Shown piece by piece: positions 1 through 5,777 of a DNA stretch of 9,202 nt; positions within the stretch are counted from its first letter, which is position 1, and each line of letters begins with the position of its first letter. The notes beneath the pieces were generated by a model. That model was not told the origin of the DNA. It searched no databases and saw only the letters and a program-made list of their open reading frames with translations. A program made the translations under genes and the position numbers. The DNA is from Rickettsiales bacterium (lineage in GTDB: Bacteria; Pseudomonadota; Alphaproteobacteria; Rickettsiales; JANQQO01). The DNA lies in assembly GCA_028289305.1 (NCBI GenBank), contig JANQQO010000053.1, positions 1 to 9,202 on the forward strand. Direction: 5' to 3'.

Positions 1-238
1 CAATATAGCTGAGTGCGGCGTCTACCTGCTCATTTAACCCTTCGGGATAGCTGTGATTATGCGCATAATACGCGGTGCAGACCTCGGTGGTGATGGTGAA
101 ACCCGGAGGAACCGGCAGGCCGAGATTGGACATTTCTGCGAGATTCGCGCCCTTTCCGCCAAGCAGATTGCGCTGATCCGCACTGCCTTCTGCTGTGCCG
201 TCGCCGAATGTATAGACCCATTTTTGTGTCATAGTCAT
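1..238 (-). CDS. ppdK: Pyruvate, phosphate dikinase, N-terminal fragment (runs off the window)
   Basis: Reading the minus strand from an ATG at 238 gives 79 residues before the window edge. PpdK interconverts pyruvate, ATP and phosphate with phosphoenolpyruvate, AMP and pyrophosphate in the cytoplasm. The visible part is the start of the ATP-grasp nucleotide-binding domain: WVYTFGDG near residues 7-14, then LLGGKGANLAEM (about 25-36) and LPVPPGFTITTEVC (about 41-54), which are hallmark PpdK N-terminal motifs. The related phosphoenolpyruvate synthases start differently. The start codon is uncertain by two residues, because ATGs lie at 238 and 232 and neither has a clear Shine-Dalgarno sequence. 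It lies on the glyS strand, downstream of glyS, an arrangement common in alphaproteobacteria. Here 400 bp of repeats and an opposing small ORF separate the two, so ppdK probably has its own promoter. Most of the protein is outside the window. Confidence 0.93.
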   Translation of the reverse strand, partial: MTMTQKWVYTFGDGTAEGSADQRNLLGGKGANLAEMSNLGLPVPPGFTITTEVCTAYYAHNHSYPEGLNEQVDAALSYI

Positions 239-278
239 GCCGCTGTTCTTTGAAGGCGCCGCCCGCCTACGGCCGCGG

Positions 279-307
279 AGCATAGGCGCGCGCGGGCGAA
301 TGTGCAA
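279..307 (-). promoter_or_regulatory. Candidate sigma-70-type promoter for ppdK
   Basis: On the minus strand, TTGCAC (307-302) and TATGCT (284-279) are separated by exactly 17 nt. A start near position 272 would give a leader of about 34 nt before the ppdK ATG. The spacer and the flank are very GC-rich. Inverted segments CGCCCGC (260-266) and GCGGGCG (292-298), with GCCTA/TAGGC inside, could form a hairpin across the -10 element. Motif match only. Confidence 0.4.
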
Positions 308-313
308 GTGTTT

Positions 314-440
314 TTAAAACCCTTCCCATTTAGCCGTGCACGTTGTCGTACTGCGGACTCATCTCGCGATACGTATTACCTATACGCGTGCTCGATTCAC
401 CTTGTACTCCTAGTGCACGACTAAAGCGAAAGGGTTTTAA
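314..440. repeat. Long imperfect inverted repeat in the ppdK upstream region
   Basis: The outer arms TTAAAACCCTT (314-324) and AAGGGTTTTAA (430-440) are perfect complements. Inside them TTTAGCCGTGCAC (329-341) faces GTGCACGACTAAA (413-425) with one mismatch, then GTAC (348-351) faces GTAC (404-407). At the apex CGCGATA (365-371) faces TATACGCG (381-388). The whole 127-nt stretch could therefore fold as one long, bulged hairpin. I see no ORF in it. It could be a small mobile palindromic element (MITE-like), a non-coding RNA or a relic. I recognise no family, and there is only one copy in the window. Confidence 0.6.
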
Positions 441-441
441 G

Positions 442-473
442 GGGATTAGGGGTTAGGCTTTAGGGATTAGGGG
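442..473 (+). repeat. Degenerate 7-bp tandem array (GGGATTA-like units)
   Basis: Four consecutive heptamers run from 442 to 469: GGGATTA, GGGGTTA, then GGCTTTA, GGGATTA. They are followed by GGGG. The consensus is GGGRTTA, with divergence in the middle bases. The array begins immediately after the inverted repeat at 314-440 and ends 27 bp before repeat copy 1. It resembles the heptads at 3016-3058, and it shares the 7-bp period but not the unit sequence with the arrays around 7008-7170. Confidence 0.6.
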
Positions 474-500
474 AGTTGATGGTTTGTGGTGGAACTACCC

Positions 501-593
501 GTCACCCCGGCGTCCCGTTGCGCCAGCGCTTGCGCGGCGAGAGGCCGGGGTCCATTGCGCGATGTGCTGGATCCCAGCTTTCGCTGGGATGAC
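501..593. repeat. Cruciform intergenic repeat, copy 1
   Basis: The ends are GTCA (501-504) and TGAC (590-593). Arm 1 is ACCCCGGC (504-511) pairing with GCCGGGGT (544-551). Its 32-nt loop is itself GC-rich, including GCGC-TT-GCGC at 526-535. Arm 2 is ATCCCAGC (571-578) pairing with GCTGGGAT (583-590) around a TTTC loop. Between the arms TCCA (551-554) can pair with TGGA (568-571). The same plan occurs at 3134, 4614 and 7043. Translated on the minus strand it yields the VIPAKAGIQ-type peptide often seen in spurious ORFs made from such intergenic repeats. Confidence 0.8.
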
Positions 594-641
594 TAGACTA
601 GAGGAGTTTATTTGCGGGAAGGAGAGAAATAGGGTATATTT

Positions 642-866
642 ATGGGCATGAGTGATGAGGGAAAAGATACAGGCCATTCGAGAACACCTTTGTTTGATAA
701 GATGCCGTCAGATCACAATTTAACAATACGGCGTGCGGTTGCCGACATTTTAGAGGTTAACTGGCGAACTATTTCTCGAGAAAACCACGCTAAGCTACTA
801 GAAGAAACAACCAAAAGATGGATGGATGATCCTGCGCTTTCAGGCGGCCCAAAGCGCCAGCGCTAA
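642..866 (+). CDS. Small hypothetical protein of 74 aa
   Basis: The ORF is 74 codons from ATG 642. A second ATG at 648 would give 72 residues. AGGG lies about 7 nt before the first ATG, and a better AAGGAG at 619-624 is too distant. The product is hydrophilic and charged, with no signal peptide or membrane segment. The middle part, about residues 25-60, looks helical, and the C-terminus is basic (GGPKRQR). I recognise no family. Its base composition is more AT-rich than the flanking genes, especially over 700-810, which fits a late arrival or a decaying gene. It is convergent with glyS and the two stop codons are adjacent (864-866 and 867-869). It starts just after repeat copy 1. It could be a remnant of a longer gene or a non-coding ORF. 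Confidence 0.45.
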   Translation: MGMSDEGKDTGHSRTPLFDKMPSDHNLTIRRAVADILEVNWRTISRENHAKLLEETTKRWMDDPALSGGPKRQR

Positions 867-3005
867 CTACCCCTCAATCACGCTGAAATCGGCGATTTCG
901 TGTAGGGATTCGCGCAGCTGGGCAAGCAGGAGCAGGCGGTTTTGCCGCAAATCACGATCTTCGGTATTCACCGTAACGTTATCAAAAAACGCATCGATCG
1001 GTGTGCGTAGCTGGGCTAAAAAGCGCATGGCTTCCTCGAACCGATTATCTTTCAACGCTTTTTTGATTTTGGGGCGGATGGCGGTGATTTGTTTATGCAG
1101 CGCTTTTTCTTCCTCTTGTTGCATCAGCAGCTTCACCGGCGCGCTATCATAGGTTTTACCATCGCGTTTTTCTTCGATCTGCACAATATTCGCCGCGCGT
1201 TTATAGGCGGCGAGCAGGTTGATGCCATCCTCGGTGGTGAGGAAGCGGTCGAGTGCTGCGACACGCTGCATCAGGCGCAGCAAATCATCCTCATCGCCAC
1301 CGGCAAAGACGGCATGGATGAGGTCATGACGAATGCCACGGCCCTTCAGCAGGGCTTTTAAGCGATCGATGAAGAAAGCGAGCAGCATATCGACCAGCTC
1401 ATCCGGCTTGGCGGGTTTGGCACGCAGGCGCTTGACCGAACGGCTGATTCTTCCGCCTTTATCCTTATCCACCGGGGGTTTCAGCACTTTGCTGGGATAG
1501 TCTTTAAGCGCGTGTTCGATAAGCAGACGCAGCGGCAGGGAAAGCTGGTGTTCTAGGATGATGCGAATGATGCCGATCGCCGCGCGGCGCAGGGCAAACG
1601 GATCTTTCGACCCGGTGGGCGCTTCGCCAATGGCAAACAGGCCGACCAAGGTATCGATTTTATCGGCGATGGCGATCGCGATGCTGATCGGGTTTTGCGG
1701 CACCGGATCTTGTGCGCCGGCGGGAAGGTAATGCTCCTTGATGGCGAGTGCAATTTCTTCAGGCTCACCTTGGGCTTGGGCGTAGTAATAGCCCATGATG
1801 CCCTGTAATTCGGGGAATTCGCCGACCATTTCGGTGACGAGATCAGCCTTAGCGAGCACGGCGGCGCGCTCGGTGAGGGTGAGATTGGCATGCGGAATCC
1901 ATACATCGAGGAAGAGGGCGAGCTGGCGCAGGCGCTCTGCCTTTTCTGCGACGGTGCCGAGGCGGGCGTGGAACACGACTTTTTCCAGCTGCGGCATGCG
2001 CGACTCTAAGGTTTTCTTGTGATCTTGCTCCCAGAAGAATGCAGCGTCTGCGAGGCGGGCGCGCAATACGCGGGCATTACCGGTGAGGATGGCTTTTTCG
2101 TTATCGGCGGTTTCCATATTGGCGACGACGAGGAAATGCGGCGCTAGCTGGCCGGTTTTATCACGCAGGCAGAAATATTTCTGATGGGTACGGATGGCGG
2201 TAATCAGCACTTCTTCGGGTAAATGCATGAAGGCAGTATCGATATCGCCGAGCAGCACGCGCGGCCATTCCACCAGGCCGGCAACCTCTTCGAGCAATGC
2301 ATCATCGCGGACCACAGTGAGTTTCGCTTTATCGGCCAGGGCTTGGGCTTGCTCGGTGATGCGGGTTTTGCGCTCTTCGGTATCAAGCAAGACATAGCGC
2401 TCGGCCAGCGCGTTTTTATATTGCCGGAAGCTATCGACGACAAAGGGCTGCGGCGCTAAAAACCGGTGGCCGGTGGAGTTATCATTGGCGGAGAGAGGAC
2501 CATAGGTGATGGGAAGCACTTCGCCGCCGAAAATGCAGCAGATGTTTTTTAATGGGCGCACCCAGCGCACCGAATGAGCGCCCCAGCGCATGGATTTGGG
2601 CCAGGTGAGGCGGTGGATGACGTCTTGCAGCGTGGTGGCGAGCACTTCTTTGACCGGCTGGCCCTTCTGCTCAGCGATGGCGAAGTAGAACGTGCCCTTG
2701 GGCGTATCGCGCTTAGTGAGCTGTTCGATGGGAATGCCGGTGGAGCGGGCGAAGCCGTCGATCGCTTCTTGCGGCGCATCGATGCGCGGGCCGCGGCGCT
2801 CGACCATTTTGCTTTCTTGGGTGATGCTGAGCCCATCCATAAGCAGGACGAGGCGGCGCGGGGTGACATAGGCTTCGCTATGCTGGAAAAAGACGTCTTG
2901 CGCGCGCAGTGCTTCGCCCATCGCGTCTTTGAATTGCTGCGCCATCGGCGCTTGCATACGCGCGGGGATTTCTTCGGAGAGGAGTTCTAGTACGAGTTCA
3001 GCCAT
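867..3005 (-). CDS. glyS: Glycyl-tRNA synthetase, beta subunit
   Basis: This 712-residue protein is the beta chain of the bacterial alpha2-beta2 glycyl-tRNA synthetase, which charges tRNA-Gly with glycine in the cytoplasm. It is mainly the tRNA-binding subunit. It begins ELVLELLSEEIPARM (residues 3-17), the family N-terminal signature. GNARVLRARLADAAFFW and FHARLGTVAEKAERL follow in the first half. LVTEMVGEFPELQGIMG lies near residues 385-402, and PTGSKDPFALRRAAIGIIR near 462-480. The C-terminal DALR-type anticodon-binding region includes AAYKRAANIV and IDAFFDNVTVN. Length is normal and I see no frameshift. The ATG at 3005 fits the family N-terminus, but only five A residues precede it and there is no Shine-Dalgarno sequence. 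Its leader consists of a heptad array and repeat copy 2, which separate it from panD and glyQ. Its stop abuts that of the opposing small ORF. Confidence 0.97.
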   Translation of the reverse strand: MAELVLELLSEEIPARMQAPMAQQFKDAMGEALRAQDVFFQHSEAYVTPRRLVLLMDGLSITQESKMVERRGPRIDAPQEAIDGFARSTGIPIEQLTKRDTPKGTFYFAIAEQKGQPVKEVLATTLQDVIHRLTWPKSMRWGAHSVRWVRPLKNICCIFGGEVLPITYGPLSANDNSTGHRFLAPQPFVVDSFRQYKNALAERYVLLDTEERKTRITEQAQALADKAKLTVVRDDALLEEVAGLVEWPRVLLGDIDTAFMHLPEEVLITAIRTHQKYFCLRDKTGQLAPHFLVVANMETADNEKAILTGNARVLRARLADAAFFWEQDHKKTLESRMPQLEKVVFHARLGTVAEKAERLRQLALFLDVWIPHANLTLTERAAVLAKADLVTEMVGEFPELQGIMGYYYAQAQGEPEEIALAIKEHYLPAGAQDPVPQNPISIAIAIADKIDTLVGLFAIGEAPTGSKDPFALRRAAIGIIRIILEHQLSLPLRLLIEHALKDYPSKVLKPPVDKDKGGRISRSVKRLRAKPAKPDELVDMLLAFFIDRLKALLKGRGIRHDLIHAVFAGGDEDDLLRLMQRVAALDRFLTTEDGINLLAAYKRAANIVQIEEKRDGKTYDSAPVKLLMQQEEEKALHKQITAIRPKIKKALKDNRFEEAMRFLAQLRTPIDAFFDNVTVNTEDRDLRQNRLLLLAQLRESLHEIADFSVIEG

Positions 3006-3015
3006 TTTTTGTAAT

Positions 3016-3058
3016 AGGATCTGGGATCTGGGATTTAGGATTTAGTGGGTTAAGGATT
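3016..3058 (+). repeat. Degenerate 7-bp tandem array (RGGATYT units) in the glyS leader
   Basis: Four contiguous heptamers fill 3016-3043, two of the type RGGATCT followed by two of the type RGGATTT. An 8-nt unit (3044-3051) and AAGGATT (3052-3058) continue the pattern. The array lies 10 bp upstream of the glyS start codon. It is in inverted orientation relative to the array at 3251-3278, with repeat copy 2 between them. The remaining 3059-3133 is AT-rich sequence without a recognisable feature. Confidence 0.65.
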
Positions 3059-3133
3059 AGCATTTTCTGACGTTTTCTCCATCTATTTTTTGTACCAGTG
3101 TAAATTATTGTTTATCAGCAGATTAGCATCTTA

Positions 3134-3223
3134 TGTCATGCTGAATTTATTTCAGCATCCACCGCGCATCTGCAACAGCTGTATTAGTTGATACGTGGAT
3201 CCTGAAATAAATTCAGGATGACA
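3134..3223. repeat. Cruciform intergenic repeat, copy 2
   Basis: The ends are TGTCA (3134-3138) and TGACA (3219-3223). Arm 1 is ATGCTGAA (3138-3145) with TTCAGCAT (3151-3158), loop TTTAT. Arm 2 is ATCCTGAA (3199-3206) with TTCAGGAT (3212-3219), loop ATAAA. The inner stem is ATCCAC (3157-3162) with GTGGAT (3195-3200). It is 90 bp long, the same length as copy 3. Neither arm is followed by a U-tract in the glyS direction, so it is not an obvious intrinsic terminator between panD and glyS. Confidence 0.85.
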
Positions 3224-3250
3224 AAAAAACGTAACGCCATTTTCTTACAC

Positions 3251-3278
3251 TATATCCTATATCCTAAATCCTAGTTCC
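3251..3278 (-). repeat. Degenerate 7-bp tandem array (GGATNTA units, inverted) at the panD 3' end
   Basis: Read on the minus strand, four contiguous heptamers run GGAACTA, GGATTTA, then GGATATA twice. On the plus strand they appear as TATATCC-like units. The first unit contains the panD stop codon (3273-3271), so the array touches the coding region. It mirrors the array at 3016-3058 on the other side of repeat copy 2. Confidence 0.65.
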
Positions 3279-3624
3279 TTATAACATCGTTATTCTCGTC
3301 AAAGACAAGGCGTTTGGGGAGGAAGCTCGCGGCGTCGTCTGAGGACATTTGGGCATAGGAGCAGATGATGATGGTATCACCTTTTTTGGCTTTATGTTCC
3401 GCCGCTCCGCGAATGCCAATGACCTTGCTGCCGCCCTCGCCCTCGATGGCGTAGGTGGTGAAGCGCTCGCCATTGGTGATGTTATAGACATCGACCTGCT
3501 CAAAGGGCAGGATGCCCACCTCTTTCATGAAATCTGCATCGATGACGATGGAGCCGGGATAATCGCGCTCAGCATCGGTGACGCGGGCGCGGTGGAGTTT
3601 AGATTTGAGAAGGGTGAGCTGCAT
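3271..3624 (-). CDS. panD: Aspartate 1-decarboxylase proenzyme
   Basis: This 117-residue protein decarboxylates L-aspartate to beta-alanine, the precursor joined to pantoate in pantothenate and CoA synthesis. PanD is a pyruvoyl enzyme that self-cleaves between Gly24 and Ser25. Here the PGS triplet places Gly and Ser at exactly 24 and 25. Other visible family residues are Lys9 and His11 (KLHRARVT), Arg54, Thr57 and Tyr58 (TNGERFTTYAI), and the GAAEHKAKKGDTIII segment near residues 73-87. Length is slightly below the 126 residues of the E. coli enzyme, with a short C-terminus that ends inside a heptad array. Its ATG follows the glyQ stop by 2 bp, so it is probably co-transcribed and translationally coupled with glyQ, and no clear Shine-Dalgarno is present. 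Its position between glyQ and glyS is unusual in my experience. Confidence 0.96.
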   Translation of the reverse strand: MQLTLLKSKLHRARVTDAERDYPGSIVIDADFMKEVGILPFEQVDVYNITNGERFTTYAIEGEGGSKVIGIRGAAEHKAKKGDTIIICSYAQMSSDDAASFLPKRLVFDENNDVIRN

Positions 3625-3626
3625 AA

Positions 3627-4547
3627 CTATTGGGCGGTGCGTTTTTTGGTTTCGGTTATGGGCTGTTGACGAAACGCTTCGATATGGTGCTTTTCCATAT
3701 AGGCTTCGCAGCAGCCGCGTGCAAGAGTGCGGACGCGGGCAATATAGGCGGCGCGCTCGGTGACGCCAATGACGCCGCGGGCATCGAGCAGGTTGAACAG
3801 GTGGCTCGCCTTGATGCAGTGGTCATAAGCCGGTAGCGGGAGCTGTTTTTCGAGCAATGCCATGCATTCGGCCTCGGCATCAGTGAAGTGGTGCAGCAAT
3901 GTGTCGGTATTGGCATGTTCGAGGTTATAGGCGGAGTATTGCCGCTCGTTTTCTAGGAACACATCGCCGTAGGTGACCGGGTTTTTAGCGGCATTATTCC
4001 AGGTGAGGTCGTAAACGTTTTCAATGCCTTGGATATACATCGCCAGGCGCTCTAGGCCATAGGTGATTTCGCCAGAGACGGGCTGGCATTCAATGCCACC
4101 GACCTGCTGGAAATAGGTGAATTGGGTGACTTCCATACCGTCGCACCATACTTCCCAGCCGAGTCCCCAAGCGCCTAAAGTCGGGCTTTCCCAATCGTCT
4201 TCGACGAAGCGGATATCGTGTTTTAACGGGTCGATGCCGATGGCTTTCAAGCTTTCTAGGTAGAGCTCTTGGATATTGTCTGGTGAGGGTTTGAGGATGA
4301 CCTGGAATTGGTAATAATGCTGGAGGCGGTTGGGGTTTTCGCCATAACGGCCGTCTTTGGGGCGACGGCTCGGCTGTACATAGGCGGTGTTCCACGGCTC
4401 TGGACCAAGCGCACGCAGCAGCGTGGCCGGGTGGAAGGTGCCGGCACCGACTTCCATATCATATGGCTGCAGCAAGACGCAGCCCTTATCCGCCCAGAAT
4501 TGCTGCAGGGCGAGGATGATTTGTTGGAAAGAGGGTGTAGCTGTCAT
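3627..4547 (-). CDS. glyQ: Glycyl-tRNA synthetase, alpha subunit
   Basis: This 306-residue protein is the catalytic alpha chain of the tetrameric glycyl-tRNA synthetase, which activates glycine with ATP. The class II core is visible. QPYDMEVGAGTFHPATLLR lies near residues 27-45. The motif 2 region RRPKDGRYGENPNRLQHYYQ is at 61-80. The WGLGWEVWCDGMEVTQFTYFQ segment (127-147) follows, and motif 3, GEITYGLERLAMY, is at 159-171. The sequence is very close to the family and of normal length. The ATG at 4547 matches the usual N-terminus (FQQIILALQQFWADKGC), yet the leader just before it is a run of A residues followed by CCCT, with no Shine-Dalgarno sequence. It is the first gene of a glyQ-panD-glyS transcription order, with panD 2 bp downstream. 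Confidence 0.97.
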   Translation of the reverse strand: MTATPSFQQIILALQQFWADKGCVLLQPYDMEVGAGTFHPATLLRALGPEPWNTAYVQPSRRPKDGRYGENPNRLQHYYQFQVILKPSPDNIQELYLESLKAIGIDPLKHDIRFVEDDWESPTLGAWGLGWEVWCDGMEVTQFTYFQQVGGIECQPVSGEITYGLERLAMYIQGIENVYDLTWNNAAKNPVTYGDVFLENERQYSAYNLEHANTDTLLHHFTDAEAECMALLEKQLPLPAYDHCIKASHLFNLLDARGVIGVTERAAYIARVRTLARGCCEAYMEKHHIEAFRQQPITETKKRTAQ

Positions 4548-4576
4548 AGGGTTTTTTTAAAAAATCAGTAAGCGAT

Positions 4577-4606
4577 AGTATAAATTGTTTCTTGTTAGTG
4601 CGTTAA
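4577..4606 (-). promoter_or_regulatory. Candidate sigma-70-type promoter for glyQ-panD
   Basis: On the minus strand TTAACG (4606-4601) and TATACT (4582-4577) are separated by 18 nt. A start near 4570 would give a leader of about 23 nt before the glyQ ATG. The -35 element begins 8 bp from the edge of repeat copy 3. Found by eye in an AT-rich gap. Confidence 0.4.
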
Positions 4607-4613
4607 TGTTTTA

Positions 4614-4703
4614 TGTCACCCTGAACTTGTTTCAGGGTCCACTTATCAAAATGCACAGTCCGTGCGGATGAGGGGTGGATGCTGAAATAAATTCAGCATG
4701 ACA
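4614..4703. repeat. Cruciform intergenic repeat, copy 3
   Basis: The ends are TGTCA (4614-4618) and TGACA (4699-4703). Arm 1 is ACCCTGAA (4618-4625) with TTCAGGGT (4631-4638). Arm 2 is ATGCTGAA (4679-4686) with TTCAGCAT (4692-4699). The inner stem is TCCAC (4638-4642) with GTGGA (4675-4679), capped by a small GCAC/GTGC hairpin (4653-4656, 4662-4665). It lies between the divergent glyQ and TSUP genes. I see no heptad arrays beside it. The sequence from 4704 to 4847 has no recognisable feature apart from weak promoter-like hexamers. Confidence 0.85.
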
Positions 4704-4847
4704 AAGAAGGAAGCGCCCTCACCGTCTTTATCGATAACTCGGGTTAACTATATCACCGCGTTATACACGGAATCAACGGAAGCGCAACAAGTGTGTGCGA
4801 ATCAGCGCTTGCGCAATGGGCCTGTGGCGCAGTACAGTGGGCGTGTT

Positions 4848-5777
4848 ATGATGTCGCTCTACCTCCCGATTGCTGAATTGCCGGTGAATATTCTGTTGCT
4901 GCTGACGCTTGGTGGCGTAGCGGGTATGTTGGCCGGGTTGTTTGGGATTGGCGGTGGGTTTTTGATGACGCCCTTGTTGATTTTTATTGGGGTGCCACCA
5001 CCTGTGGCGGTGGCGACTTCGACCAACCAGATTGTGGCGGCGACGTTTTCTGGATTTCTCGCGCATTGGCACCAGCATAATGTTGATTTTAAGATGGGGG
5101 GAATGCTGTTGCTGGGGGGCTTGGGCGGTTCGAGCTTGGGGGTGTGGCTGTTTAAATTGCTCAAGGAATCGGGGCAGATTGACCTGACGATTTCGCTGAT
5201 TTACGTGGTGTTTTTGGGCACGATTGGAACATTGATGGCGATTGAGAGCACGCGTACGCTGTTGCGCCAGAAGAGGGGAGGGGCAGTAGCGCCGCCACAG
5301 CCGCCGCGTTGGGTATCGTCTGTTAAATGGCCGCTCATGACCGAATTTCCTGTATCAGAATTGCGGGTGAGCGCGCTGGTGCCGATTGCGATTGGCGCGG
5401 TGGCGGGTGTGTTAGTCTCACTGATGGGGATTGGTGGTGGGTTTATCATGATTCCAGGGATGATTTACCTGCTCGGCATGCCGACCAGCAAGGTGGTGGG
5501 GACCTCGCTGTTTCAGACGATGTTCATCACGAGTAATGTGACGATTTTGCAGGCGGTGAATACGCAGACGGTGGATATTGTGCTCGCGGTGGTGTTGATG
5601 GTGGGTGCTGTGGTGGGCGCGCAAATTGGCAGCCGGCTGAGCACGCGGATCCCCGCGCCGCAAGTGCGGGCGCTGTTGGCGGCATTGGTGTTGTTGGTGT
5701 GTTTGCGCTTGGCGTTTGGTTTATTTGCAACGCCGGATGACCCGTTCACCGTGGTGTTATTGGAAGGAGGCGGGTGA
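4848..5777 (+). CDS. TSUP (TauE/SafE) family membrane permease
   Basis: From the ATG at 4848 the protein has 309 residues, with about eight hydrophobic segments typical of the TSUP family. Members move sulfite, sulfoacetate or other small organosulfur and carboxylate anions across the inner membrane; the substrate here cannot be told. The internal duplication is clear: LFGIGGGFLMTPLL (31-44) in the first half and LMGIGGGFIMIPGM (192-205) in the second. TNQIVAATFSGFLAHW is at 59-74. A hydrophilic loop lies around 140-170. An in-frame ATG at 4698 would add 50 residues, but it lies inside repeat copy 3 and the extension is unlike a membrane protein, so I prefer 4848 or the adjacent ATG 4851. No strong Shine-Dalgarno precedes either. 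It overlaps the next gene by one base. Confidence 0.92.
   Translation: MMSLYLPIAELPVNILLLLTLGGVAGMLAGLFGIGGGFLMTPLLIFIGVPPPVAVATSTNQIVAATFSGFLAHWHQHNVDFKMGGMLLLGGLGGSSLGVWLFKLLKESGQIDLTISLIYVVFLGTIGTLMAIESTRTLLRQKRGGAVAPPQPPRWVSSVKWPLMTEFPVSELRVSALVPIAIGAVAGVLVSLMGIGGGFIMIPGMIYLLGMPTSKVVGTSLFQTMFITSNVTILQAVNTQTVDIVLAVVLMVGAVVGAQIGSRLSTRIPAPQVRALLAALVLLVCLRLAFGLFATPDDPFTVVLLEGGG

Noticed and set aside
53..253. Plus-strand 66-codon ORF at the left edge
   Set aside because: It is antisense to the ppdK N-terminus, which carries clear family motifs. The other long frames opposite glyS, glyQ, TSUP and pgsA are likewise shadows of those genes.
495..677. Minus-strand 60-codon ORF containing VIPAKAGIQ
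   Set aside because: The reading frame is simply cruciform repeat copy 1 and its flank. This peptide pattern is a known artefact of translated intergenic palindromes.
4809..4838. TTGCGC-N18-TACAGT as a promoter giving a leaderless TSUP transcript
   Set aside because: Both hexamers are weak matches and similar hits are expected by chance in this gap.
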